A stretch of 45,108 bases of DNA, taken from contig NZ_SMJW01000031.1 in NCBI RefSeq assembly GCF_004348335.1, positions 1 to 45,108 of the forward strand, given 5' to 3'. Positions 7,939 through 15,249 of the stretch are shown here, piece by piece (within the stretch, counting starts at the first letter, position 1; each line of letters begins with the position of its first letter). The notes under the pieces are model-generated. The model was not told where the DNA came from and searched no databases. It saw nothing but the letters and a program-made list of their open reading frames with translations. The DNA is from Actinomadura bangladeshensis. GTDB lineage: Bacteria; Actinomycetota; Actinomycetes; Streptosporangiales; Streptosporangiaceae. The position numbers and the translations under genes are program-made.

Positions 7939-8418
7939 GTGAGTGTGGGATCCGGCGTGGATGTCTGGCAGTTGCAGGCAGACGCCGACCGTGACGGTGT
8001 CGCCAAGCTTGTCGTTGGAGCCGTCGTTCACATCAGTGGCCGCGTGCTCATCCTGCGTCGTTCGATCAATGACGCGTTCATGTCCGGTATCGAGGAGTTG
8101 CCCTCTGGCGGGGTCGAGCCGGGCGAGGACCTGCTTGCCGCGCTGAGACGGGAACTTGCCGAAGAGATCGGCTGGACGGGACCGCTCGTCCTGGATCCCG
8201 GCTTCGTCGCCCACTTCGACTACGTCTCCGGGTCCGGTCGTAAGGCCCGCCAGTACACCTTCGGCTTGGCTCACGACGGCAGCCCCATCGTGCTGAGCAC
8301 CGAACACACCGGCTACCGGTGGCTCGATCCGCATGGGGTGGCCGACTCCGACGTCACTGCCGAGACCGCTCGGACGATCCGTGAGTGGGCCGAAGCTCGT
8401 ACTGGTAAGCGCCGCTGA
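7939..8418 (+). CDS. Nudix hydrolase
   Basis: A 159-residue protein with a complete Nudix box GGVEPGEDLLAALRRELAEE followed by IGW (residues 57-79), including the R-E-x2-E-E metal-binding residues. The lead-in VGAVVHISGRVLILRR and SGIEELPSGG are also canonical. It should hydrolyse a nucleoside diphosphate linked to another moiety; the substrate is not predictable. I prefer GTG 7939 over the upstream in-frame GTG at 7861 because conserved sequence starts there and a -10 element is correctly placed. A remnant of a kinase gene follows directly. Confidence 0.85.
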   Translation: MSVGSGVDVWQLQADADRDGVAKLVVGAVVHISGRVLILRRSINDAFMSGIEELPSGGVEPGEDLLAALRRELAEEIGWTGPLVLDPGFVAHFDYVSGSGRKARQYTFGLAHDGSPIVLSTEHTGYRWLDPHGVADSDVTAETARTIREWAEARTGKRR

Positions 8419-8665
8419 TGGTGATCCTGCCTGGCGGCTCTTCACCCGGGAGCGGGCGGCGAACCGTGTGCTGGTGCCGACCGTTCCGGCTCCCCGGATG
8501 CTCTGGTCCACCGACGCCGGGGGTGGAGCCTGCAGGTATTCGAGTTCGTCGAGGGTGCGCGGAGTGTCGATCTGTCGCCGCGGTCTGCGGATCTGCCTGG
8601 CGTGCTCGATGCCCTTTCGCGGCTTGGTGGATCCGGCGGCACGTTGCCTGTTCTGCGGGTGTGTC
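8417..8665 (+). pseudogene. Truncated, frameshifted APH-like kinase copy
   Basis: One frame reads DGDPAWRLFTRERAANRVL and VPTVPAPRMLWSTDAGGG. After a frame change near 8521 the next frame reads WSLQVFEFVEGARSVDLSP and ADLPGVLDALSRLG. Both parts align without gaps to residues of the kinase at 3556-4428 (RLYRRERAAN, VPAPRMLW, LVFEYIDGARSADLSP, LPGVIDTLVRLG). The N-terminus and the whole catalytic lobe are missing, so this is a dead fragment. It shows that a second, diverged copy of the kinase gene once lay beside the Nudix gene. Confidence 0.75.
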
Positions 8666-8734
8666 GTGTTCGGGGGTGTGGCAATCGTCTTGTTGGTTAG
8701 GACGATTGTCGATTGTGGAGGGGACGAGGGTGCC

Positions 8735-9070
8735 ATGTCGGACACGGACAGGAAGCGAGTCGCGCACCGGGCGCTGGTTGATCGGGTGCTGCGGGGGGAC
8801 GGACGGGCCTCTGTGGAGCAGCGGGGGCTTGCCTTTCGGAACGAGGGGCTCTCGCCGCCGCTGGACATGCTCGTCGGCAAGGTCGTCGACAGGCCCTCGG
8901 AGGTGAGTGAGGCGGATCTGGCGCTGGTGACGGCGGCGGGGTACAGCGAGGACCAGGTCTTCGAGCTGGTGGTGTGCGCTGCGGTGGGGCAGTCCGACCG
9001 GTTGTACGCGGCCGGGCTGTCCGCCCTGGCCGAGGCGACGGCGGGGGAGGGGCCGGATCATGCGTCTTGA
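8735..9070 (+). CDS. Small AhpD-like/carboxymuconolactone decarboxylase-fold partner
   Basis: A 111-residue, mostly helical protein (SVEQRGLAFRNEGLSPPLDML, then VSEADLALVTAAGYSEDQVFELVVCAAVGQSDRLYAAGLSALAEA). The AGYSEDQVFELVVCAA stretch is like the C-terminal helices of AhpD-like proteins, but the CxxC-containing half is absent. It may form a hetero-oligomer with the AhpD-like protein encoded next. ATG 8735 follows a GGAGGGGACGAGG Shine-Dalgarno region at about 8718-8730. Its end overlaps the next gene by 11 bases, so the two are translationally coupled. Confidence 0.65.
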   Translation: MSDTDRKRVAHRALVDRVLRGDGRASVEQRGLAFRNEGLSPPLDMLVGKVVDRPSEVSEADLALVTAAGYSEDQVFELVVCAAVGQSDRLYAAGLSALAEATAGEGPDHAS

Positions 9071-9641
9071 CATCCTCAATCGCGGTTACAGCCCGAAGAC
9101 CAAGGTGTTGTTCGGGGTCGTCCGGCTGTTCTCCGGGCGTCCGCTGCCGGACGCCGCCAAGCTGGTCTTCTACCGGCCCGACTTCTACGGTGACCGGGCC
9201 AAGGAGTTCACCCAGGAGGCGATGCGCGGGCCGTCCGAATGGTCGGTGGGCGACCGGGAGTTGATGGCCGCCTACGTGTCCGAGGTGAACGGCACCGCGT
9301 TCTGCATCGGCGCGCACAGCGCGTGCGCGAGGCTGGCGTATCAGGACGAGTCGCGCGTCGCGGCGGTGCTGGCCGATCTGGACGCGGCGCCCATCGAGGA
9401 GCCGCTGCGGGCGACCCTGCGGATGCTCGGCAAGCTGACCCGGGACGGGACGGTCGGCGCTGACGACATGCGGAAAGTGCTGGCTGCGGGGGCTTCACCG
9501 AAGCAGGTGCAGGACGCGCTGGCGGTCTGTGCCGCCTTCAACATCACCGACCGGCTCGCCGACGCCTTCGGTTTCGAAGTGCTCGATCGGGACGGTTTCG
9601 ACGCCGGGGCCAAGTACCTGCTCAAGCGCGGTTACCGGTAG
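9060..9641 (+). CDS. AhpD-like alkylhydroperoxidase-fold protein
   Basis: A 193-residue protein of the carboxymuconolactone decarboxylase/AhpD superfamily, with the active-site helix EVNGTAFCIGAHS at residues 75-87. The usual motif is E-x6-C-x2-C-x3-H. Here Cys82 and His86 are kept but the first Cys is Thr79, so a dithiol peroxidase cycle is not possible as such. The C-terminal repeat ASPKQVQDALAVCAAFNITDRLADAFGFEV is typical of peroxidase-related members. It is the second gene of a two-gene unit, and its 3' end overlaps a convergent broken gene by ten bases. Confidence 0.8.
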   Translation: MRLDILNRGYSPKTKVLFGVVRLFSGRPLPDAAKLVFYRPDFYGDRAKEFTQEAMRGPSEWSVGDRELMAAYVSEVNGTAFCIGAHSACARLAYQDESRVAAVLADLDAAPIEEPLRATLRMLGKLTRDGTVGADDMRKVLAAGASPKQVQDALAVCAAFNITDRLADAFGFEVLDRDGFDAGAKYLLKRGYR

Positions 9642-10141
9642 TCGATGACCCGCTCAAAGCGGGGTAGGCCAGCGCCGGGCTTCTGGCCCGCCTGGGCCTG
9701 GCGGATCCGGTCGACGAACTTCTCCGCGGTCTGTGAGAGCGTCACCCCGTAGCCGCCGCGTTCCACGAGGACGGTCGCGACCACCGTGCCGACCTTCGCC
9801 GTGAGGTAGGCGCCGGTCAGGCCGCCGGCGTTGCGCCGGTAGGCGAGGCTGTCATCGCCGAGCTTCGGCATCTCGATCGGCGTGTACCCCGAGTACTTCG
9901 CCTTCCCCCGGCGAAATGCTCGCGGGCGTCGGCCGCGTTGCCGAAGGTCGTCATCGAGAAGGCACACGGTGGCGCCGGAATTCAGGCGGTACTTGATGCG
10001 CCCGAACCGTTTCCCCTTGCACTGCTGCTCGCTGGAGCGCCTGCTCTGCGCGCTCGCCATCTCCTCACCGAGATCGGCGAAGGATATTGGGGGCGTCCCC
10101 GAGTCCATGGAGAAGGGGCACTGGATCCACGCGGCAGACAT
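9632..10141 (-). pseudogene. Broken sensor/lipoprotein-like gene
   Basis: The open frame of 169 codons is probably not a true protein. Its last 75 residues (KAKYSGYTPIEMPKLGDDSL onward, with VGTVVATVLVERGG and EKFVDRIRQAQ) look like the C-terminal domain of secreted DUF3558-like proteins. Between about 9915 and 9960 the family-like sequence is in another frame (FSMTTFGNAADAREHFA), so two nearby frameshifts appear to have occurred. The N-terminus lacks a signal peptide and runs into the kinase promoter region. Either this is a pseudogene or the frame was restored by two indels. Confidence 0.5.
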
Positions 10142-10202
10142 CCGCCCGCCCTTTATGGAAAAGTTCGAGTCTGATCACCAGTCGGTGCGGGAGGGCGTGC
10201 GG

Positions 10203-11828
10203 GTGTCGAGCGAGAAACTGAAACCGCTGCGGGCGGGCGACCCGCGAAAGGTCGGCGAGTACCGGCTGCTGGCGCGGCTCGGTGCGGGCGGGATGGGCCA
10301 GGTCTATCTGGGCCGGTCGAAGGGCGGACGGCCGGTCGCGGTCAAGGTGATCCACCCGCATCTCGCCGAGGACCCGGAGTTCCGGCGGCGGTTCGAGCAG
10401 GAGGTCGCGGCGGCCCGGCGGGTCGAGGGCATCCACACCGTGCACGTGGTGGACGCCGACACCGGCGCCGATCCGCCCTGGCTCGTGACCGAGTACGTCG
10501 CCGGTCCGTCGTTGCAGGAGGCCGTCACCGCGCACGGTGCGTTCTCCGAGAAGGCGGTCGCCGGGCTCGGGGCGGGGCTCGCCGAAGGGCTGATGGCGAT
10601 CCACGAGCGCAACGTCGTCCACCGGGATCTCAAGCCCGGCAACGTGCTGCTCGCCCAGGACGGCCCCCGCATCATCGACTTCGGCATCGCCCGGGCGCTG
10701 GACGCGACGTCGCAGACCACCCGTACCAGCGTGGCCGGTACGCCCGGGTTCATGTCGCCCGAGCAGCTCCGGGGTCGCGAGATCGGGCCGCCGAGCGACG
10801 TGTTCTGCCTGGCTGCCGTGCTGGCCTTCGCCGCCACCGGCCGGCGGCCGTTCGGGGACGGCCCGATCGAGGCCCTCGGCTACCGCGTCGTCAACGAGGA
10901 CCCCGGCCTGACCGGCGTGCCCGAGCCGCTGCTCCCGCTGATCAGGGCGGGGCTGGCGAAAGATCCGGCCGACCGTCCCGGTCCCGGGGAGTTCCTCGAC
11001 CGCTGCGCCGCGCTCGTGCGGGACGGGGACCCAGTGCTGCCGGAGGCTGTCACCACGATGATCGCCACGCGCGTGGCGGAGACCGACGTGCTGGCGCCCC
11101 TGACGGTCGACGCACCGCGGATCCCGTCGCTCGGACGGCCGAAGCCCCCGCTGATCGCGGCCGCCGCTGCGGTGGTGGGCGTCCTCCTGATCGCCTTCGC
11201 CGTCTGGGCCGTCGGGTCCGACGGGGAGGAACCGACCGCGCCCGCCGCCGCGGCCACGACCGCCAGGTCGTCCCCCACTCCTCCGGCGACGCCCACCGCC
11301 CAGGCGTCCGAGACCGCGAGCGCGTCCGACAGCGCTTCCGCCGCCCCCGACCCCGTCCGCAAGGTGTTCGAGAAGATCTCGGTCGGCGACTGCCTGAACG
11401 CCCACTACGACGAGTCCGGCGAGTGGAACAAGCGCACGCCGCGCGCGGTCGGCTGCGGCCGCTCGGACGCCTACCTGAAGGTCTACAGGGTGGCCGACGA
11501 AACCTCCGGCTGTAGGAACGGGAGCCCCGGCGACCTGGACGGCGAACTGTGGTGGAGCCACGGCGAGGAAGGGAACGAGATCGTCCTCTGCGTGCGGCGG
11601 CAGTTTCGTCCGGGCGAGTGCCTCCTGGCCACCGAGGGTGCAGAGGAGGACACGGTCTCTGTCAGCAACGGTGACCTGATGACCGTGTGGCCGTGCGGGG
11701 ATCCCTCTCCGGGCGGGTACGACTTCGTGCTCCGGATCACCGCGTTCACCAGCGGCGCCTGCCCGTCCGGTGGCAGGAGGGTCTCCTGGGACCTCGGCAG
11801 CCGGACCCTCTGCACCCGCATCGTCTGA
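10203..11828 (+). CDS. Transmembrane Ser/Thr protein kinase (PknB-type)
   Basis: A 541-residue protein. Kinase domain, about residues 17-275: glycine loop LGAGGMGQVY, VAVKV lysine, catalytic HRDLKPGN (His140, Asp142), DFG at Asp159, and SPEQLRG in place of APE. A basic/proline linker leads to one membrane helix (about 316-338). After an Ala/Ser/Thr/Pro stalk comes an extracellular domain of about 165 residues with roughly nine cysteines (GDCLNAHYD, VGCGRSDAY, LCVRRQFRPGECLLA, VWPCGD), likely disulfide-bonded and ligand-sensing. It should phosphorylate cytoplasmic proteins in response to an outside signal. I chose GTG 10203 because GGGAGG lies about eight bases upstream; ATG 10155 is an alternative. 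Confidence 0.9.
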   Translation: MSSEKLKPLRAGDPRKVGEYRLLARLGAGGMGQVYLGRSKGGRPVAVKVIHPHLAEDPEFRRRFEQEVAAARRVEGIHTVHVVDADTGADPPWLVTEYVAGPSLQEAVTAHGAFSEKAVAGLGAGLAEGLMAIHERNVVHRDLKPGNVLLAQDGPRIIDFGIARALDATSQTTRTSVAGTPGFMSPEQLRGREIGPPSDVFCLAAVLAFAATGRRPFGDGPIEALGYRVVNEDPGLTGVPEPLLPLIRAGLAKDPADRPGPGEFLDRCAALVRDGDPVLPEAVTTMIATRVAETDVLAPLTVDAPRIPSLGRPKPPLIAAAAAVVGVLLIAFAVWAVGSDGEEPTAPAAAATTARSSPTPPATPTAQASETASASDSASAAPDPVRKVFEKISVGDCLNAHYDESGEWNKRTPRAVGCGRSDAYLKVYRVADETSGCRNGSPGDLDGELWWSHGEEGNEIVLCVRRQFRPGECLLATEGAEEDTVSVSNGDLMTVWPCGDPSPGGYDFVLRITAFTSGACPSGGRRVSWDLGSRTLCTRIV

Positions 11829-11962
11829 CCGCCCCGCCACCGCGCATGTGATCAAAGGGCCGCATTGCCCTGCCATGATGCGCTGGTTTGCTCGGCAATG
11901 CCGGATTCGTGGTGGTGTACGTCTGATGCCCTATTTAGACTCCTTATGGGCGGGGAGGTGCC

Positions 11963-12111
11963 GTGAAGGAACTGCGGGTCAGCGAGGCCGACCTCCGCAA
12001 GGCGGCGTCACGGCTCAGCGACGGAGCGACCGCGTGCGGCTCCATGTGACATTTCATGAATTCCTGCTGTCCATTCTCGACGGCGCCGGCCAGGCGGTGG
12101 AGATCCAATGA
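11963..12111 (+). pseudogene. Frameshifted remnant of a WXG100-like small protein
   Basis: After GGGGAGG at about 11951-11957, a GTG at 11963 opens a 28-codon frame (VKELRVSEADLRKAASRLSD...) that looks like the start of a WXG100/ESX-type helical protein and ends at 12049. A second frame then reads FLLSILDGAGQAVEIQ and stops at 12111, with TGA overlapping the ATG of the SMI1/KNR4 gene. The two pieces resemble the two ends of one protein with the centre deleted. If so, the SMI1/KNR4 gene was originally coupled to an ESX-type gene. Confidence 0.4.
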
Positions 12112-12638
12112 GTCGTGACGCGTTCTCGGTGGTGCAGTTCCGGGACCGGCTGCTGGCGCAGGGACTCGCCGGCCCCGGCGACTTCCTCGGCTGCTCCGAC
12201 GAGGAGATCGCCGCCGTCGCTCGGGCTCAGCGGGTCGTCGCGCTGCCCGCGCTCTACCGGGACTTCCTCGCGGTGATGGGCAAGCGCCCCTACCCGCTGA
12301 TGCAGGGCACCGACTGGGCCTACCGGGACCTTCTCGAACTGCGGCAGGACGCGGCCGAACTGCTCGCCGAGAACGACCTCGACCCGTCCCTGCTGGACGA
12401 CGCGCTCGTCATCGCCATGCACCAGGGATACGTCCTGTACTACATCCCGCACGCCTCGGCCGCTCCGGCCGACCCGCCGGTGTGGACGTACGTGGAGGGC
12501 GAGGAGCCGGCCGAGTCGTTCCGCACGTTCCGCGAGTTCCTGGTCTCGCTGGAGGACATGCGGCGTCAAGGGCTCGCGGCCCGGCGGACCCTGGCGGCGT
12601 CCGGGCGGTTCGGCGAGGAGCACCTCGACCGCGGCTGA
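12108..12638 (+). CDS. SMI1/KNR4 (SUKH) family protein
   Basis: A 176-residue protein with the SUKH-1 pattern: CSDEEIAAVARAQRVVALPALYRDFLAVMGKR (about residues 35-66), in which a helix is followed by LP..YRxFL and a G, then DLLELRQDAAELLAEN and VIAMHQGYVLYYIP (a strand with an aromatic pair). Many SUKH proteins are immunity proteins for secreted nuclease toxins; others are housekeeping. It is preceded by a WXG100-like remnant with an ATGA junction, which would fit an orphan immunity gene. No toxin gene is visible in the window. Confidence 0.75.
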   Translation: MSRDAFSVVQFRDRLLAQGLAGPGDFLGCSDEEIAAVARAQRVVALPALYRDFLAVMGKRPYPLMQGTDWAYRDLLELRQDAAELLAENDLDPSLLDDALVIAMHQGYVLYYIPHASAAPADPPVWTYVEGEEPAESFRTFREFLVSLEDMRRQGLAARRTLAASGRFGEEHLDRG

Positions 12639-12663
12639 CCGCCCGGACGCCGTTCGCGGTCAG
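12635..12663. terminator. Hairpin between convergent genes
   Basis: CTGACCGC (12635-12642) and GCGGTCAG (12656-12663) are exact reverse complements with a 13-base loop. They cover the end of the SMI1/KNR4 gene and the end of the oxidoreductase gene, so the hairpin can serve both directions. There is no T-run, as is common in high-GC actinomycetes. Confidence 0.5.
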
Positions 12664-13571
12664 GTCAGGAGGACGACCTTGCCGCGGCCGTGGCCGGTGG
12701 CGACCTCGCGGTGGGCGTCGGCGGCACGATCCAGCGGGAAGGACGCGCGCACGTGGATGCGCAGGCGGCCCTCGTCGTAGAAGCGCGCGGCCTCGGCCAC
12801 GCGGTGCACCGACCGCTTCGTGGGCGGGACCGTCCGGACGCCGAGGCCGGCGGCGCGGGCATGGTCGACCAGCGTGAAGATGCGGGACCGGTCCTTGACC
12901 AGGTCGAGGGACACGTCCAGGGCGTGGCCGCCGGCGCCGTCCAGCGCGGCGTCCACGCCGTCCGGCGCCAGGGAGCGGACGCGCTCCTCCAGGCCGTCCC
13001 CGTAGGCGACCGGGGTCGCGCCGAGGGAGCGGAGGTAGTCGTGGTTGGCCTCGCGGGCGGTGCCGATGACCGTCGCGCCGGCGATGCGGGCGAGCTGGAC
13101 GGCGACCGTCCCGACACCGCCCGCCGCCGCGTGGACGAGGAGGGTGTCGCCCTGCCCGACCGCCATCTCCTCCAGCGCGATGTGCGGGGTCATGACGGCG
13201 GCGGGGAACCCGCCCGCCACGTCCCACGGCATGCTCGCGGGCTTGGCCGTCACCGCGTCGGCAGGGACGACGACGTACTCGGCGTAGGCGGTGAGGCGGC
13301 AGAAGCCCAGCACCTCATCGCCCAGCCGGACCGTCGTGACGCCCGCGCCCACCTCGTCCACCACGCCCGCGAACTCGTTGCCGGGGACGCGCGGAAAGCC
13401 CTCCGGCGTTCCCGGCGGCGACCACCCCTCACGGATGGCCAGGTCGTACGGCTGCACCCCGGCCGCCGCCACCCGGACCCGGACCTCGCCGGGCCCGGCC
13501 TCCGGCACGGGAAGTTCCAGCACCTTCAGCACGTCCGGTCCGCCCGGCTCGGTGAATCCCGCGACCCGCAT
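12660..13571 (-). CDS. NADPH:quinone oxidoreductase, zinc-free MDR family
   Basis: A 303-residue medium-chain dehydrogenase/reductase: N-terminal GroES-like domain (PGEVRVRVAAAGVQPYDLAI, then PGNEFAGVVDEVG at about residues 63-75) and a Rossmann domain with VHAAAGGVGTVAVQLAR (about 149-165) followed by IGTAREANHDYLRSLGA. The zinc-binding Cys/His residues of alcohol dehydrogenases are missing, as in quinone oxidoreductases. It should reduce quinones or enones with NADPH. AAGGGGG precedes the ATG. The promoter has a 19-base spacer with a dyad, typical of MerR/SoxR activation by redox-active compounds; no SoxR gene lies in the window. Confidence 0.85.
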   Translation of the reverse strand: MRVAGFTEPGGPDVLKVLELPVPEAGPGEVRVRVAAAGVQPYDLAIREGWSPPGTPEGFPRVPGNEFAGVVDEVGAGVTTVRLGDEVLGFCRLTAYAEYVVVPADAVTAKPASMPWDVAGGFPAAVMTPHIALEEMAVGQGDTLLVHAAAGGVGTVAVQLARIAGATVIGTAREANHDYLRSLGATPVAYGDGLEERVRSLAPDGVDAALDGAGGHALDVSLDLVKDRSRIFTLVDHARAAGLGVRTVPPTKRSVHRVAEAARFYDEGRLRIHVRASFPLDRAADAHREVATGHGRGKVVLLT

Positions 13572-13602
13572 GGTCGTCCCCCTTCGTCGTCGATCACGAG
13601 GA

Positions 13603-13633
13603 ACGCTAGGACCTCGACCAAACTTGAGGTCAA
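13603..13633 (-). promoter_or_regulatory. MerR/SoxR-type promoter of the quinone oxidoreductase
   Basis: Read on the minus strand: -35 TTGACC (13633-13628), a 19-base spacer and -10 TAGCGT (13608-13603). The spacer and -35 contain the dyad GACCTC...GAGGTC. A spacer of 19-20 instead of 17 bases with a centred dyad is the hallmark of promoters activated by MerR-family proteins. The CCTCAAG half is like SoxR boxes of streptomycetes, whose targets include quinone reductases. The predicted start is about 25 bases before the ATG at 13571. Confidence 0.6.
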
Positions 13634-13649
13634 GCCGCGCGGGTGGGGG

Positions 13650-14537
13650 TCAGCCGGTCGGCTGCGGCTCCGGGTCGTCCTCGGCCGGGGCGACCAGCAG
13701 GCCGACCGAGTCCGAGCTGCGCACCCAGGCCCCGGTGATGCGGCGTCCGTCATCGGGGCGCCAGCCCGCGGGCGGGTTATGCATGAAGCCGGAGCCGTCC
13801 GCCTTGAAGTCGCCGATCGAGAAGGACGCGGTGAGCCCGCGCCCGCGCAGGTCCGCGAGCGCCCGGCCGACGGTCCGGCCGGTGAGGCGGAGGCTCGCCG
13901 GGTGATCGCCCCGCGCCGGGTGGGCGTCCCCGTAGACCTCGCCGGGCCGGGCCTTGCGGCCGATGACGATCTCGCCGCCCGGCGACCGGAACATCGGGCC
14001 GCTGAGCCGGACCTTGAGCGGGCAGGCGTCCTGGCCGGGCGGGCACTTCAGGACGGTCGTGAACGTCCCGCTCTCGCCGCCCGCCGACACGCTCTTCCCG
14101 GGCGGCGCCGGCAGTGAGCCGACGCTGATGACGTCGCGTTCGCGCGACGGCGACACCGGCACGATGCGGAGCCTGACCCGCAGGCCGACCTTGGCGAACG
14201 CCTCCTGGAAGTCCCGCTGGCCGGCGAAGGCGTCCTTGACCTCCACCTCGTACGCGCCGTCCGCCACGTCGATCCGCACGGCGGCGTTGGCGTAGCTTCG
14301 CAGCGGGCCGGAGTCCTGCGCGGACAGGACGAGGACGGTCGTGGCCGCGACACCGGCCACCGCCACGCCGATGGCCGGGCGGACGAACCGGGGGAGGCGG
14401 CGGCGGGGCGCCGGGTCCTCCGCGGTGGTGATGGCGGCGAGCAGGGCCTGGGCGGCCGCACCGGACGGCTCGCTGGTGATGTCATCGTCGCGCACGGGGT
14501 TCAGACCCGCCACGAGCTCGTCGATCGAAGACGTCAT
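13650..14537 (-). CDS. Membrane-anchored partner of ECF sigma factor
   Basis: A 295-residue protein. An acidic cytoplasmic N-terminus of about 50 residues (TSSIDELVAGLNPVRDDD) is followed by one membrane helix (about residues 54-74, VGVAGVAATTVLVLSA-like) and an extracellular region. That region carries two cysteines (KCPPGQDACP) and a C-terminal segment LRLTGRTVGRALADLRGRGLTA that is PASTA-like. It is encoded with a 4-base ATGA overlap after the sigma factor, the usual place for an anti-sigma factor, but no zinc-binding HxxxCxxC is seen. The role is inferred from position and topology. Confidence 0.7.
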   Translation of the reverse strand: MTSSIDELVAGLNPVRDDDITSEPSGAAAQALLAAITTAEDPAPRRRLPRFVRPAIGVAVAGVAATTVLVLSAQDSGPLRSYANAAVRIDVADGAYEVEVKDAFAGQRDFQEAFAKVGLRVRLRIVPVSPSRERDVISVGSLPAPPGKSVSAGGESGTFTTVLKCPPGQDACPLKVRLSGPMFRSPGGEIVIGRKARPGEVYGDAHPARGDHPASLRLTGRTVGRALADLRGRGLTASFSIGDFKADGSGFMHNPPAGWRPDDGRRITGAWVRSSDSVGLLVAPAEDDPEPQPTG

Positions 14538-15070
14538 GCGGGCTCACTCCCATGCAGAACGGGCCGGGACGGCGCGGCCGGCCCCGGGTGGTCGATGCCC
14601 GCGGCGCGCAGGGCGCGCGCGAAGCGCCGGCGGGCGCGGTGCAGGCGGATGCTCACCGTGTTGCGGGAGCAGCCGAGCACCGTGGCGATCTCGGTGACGG
14701 ACAGGCCCTCCCAGCCGAGGAGGGCGAGGACCTCCCGGTCGCGGTCCGGCAGGGCGCGGAAGACCTCGGCGACGGCCGAGTCGTCGCGCACGGGCGGGAC
14801 GGGCGGCAGTTCGGCGCGCAGCGCCGCCGTCTTGAGCGCGTGGCGGACGACGCCGCGGCGGTGGTTGGCGAGGACGCGGCGCGCCACCCCGTACAGCCAC
14901 AGCCGGGCCTCGTCGCCCGCCGGCATGTCGGCCGCGCGGCGCCAGGCGATCGTGAACGTCTCGGCGACGACGTCGGCCGCGTCCTCGGGGGAGTCGCAGC
15001 GGCGCAGCGCGTAGCCGAGCAGCGGTTTGCAGGTCGCGGCGTAAACGGCCGCGAAGTCGGCCTCATCCAT
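14534..15070 (-). CDS. ECF RNA polymerase sigma factor
   Basis: A 178-residue sigma-70 family protein. Region 2 covers about residues 5-75 (AATCKPLLGYALRRCDSPEDAADVVAETF, with WLYGVARRVLANHRR). Region 4 covers about 105-160 (LPDRDREVLALLGWEGLSVTEIATVLGCSRNTVSIRLHRAR), with a clear helix-turn-helix for the -35 element. ATG 15070 is preceded by GGAGGAC; the in-frame upstream codons from 15121 lack a ribosome binding site. Its stop overlaps the start of the membrane partner. It should direct RNA polymerase to a small regulon; the inducing signal is unknown. Confidence 0.9.
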   Translation of the reverse strand: MDEADFAAVYAATCKPLLGYALRRCDSPEDAADVVAETFTIAWRRAADMPAGDEARLWLYGVARRVLANHRRGVVRHALKTAALRAELPPVPPVRDDSAVAEVFRALPDRDREVLALLGWEGLSVTEIATVLGCSRNTVSIRLHRARRRFARALRAAGIDHPGPAAPSRPVLHGSEPA

Positions 15071-15185
15071 GGGGCGTCCTCCGCAACGTGGCCTCCTCTG
15101 GTCGGTGGTCACCCTGCACATGTCGGGACACCGCCCGGATCTTTCACCCGGCGAAGGACTCGATCTCCAGGCTTTCGCGAACAGA

Positions 15186-15227
15186 GCGGCCCAGGGGCAG
15201 GAGGACTTCCTGAAACCCCTGGGCCGC
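15186..15227 (-). terminator. Terminator after the kshA-SDR operon
   Basis: The arms GCGGCCCAGGGG (15186-15197) and CCCCTGGGCCGC (15216-15227) form a perfect 12-bp stem with an 18-base loop. The hairpin lies 23 bases beyond the stop codon of the last SDR gene of the minus-strand operon. It separates that operon from the sigma-factor unit. Confidence 0.6.
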
Positions 15228-15249
15228 GATCAGCACGCGCGGACGAAGG

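Noticed and set aside
10065..11876. Minus-strand open frame of 603 codons opposite the Ser/Thr kinase
   Set aside because: Gly/Arg-rich composition with no motif, while the plus strand encodes a complete kinase.
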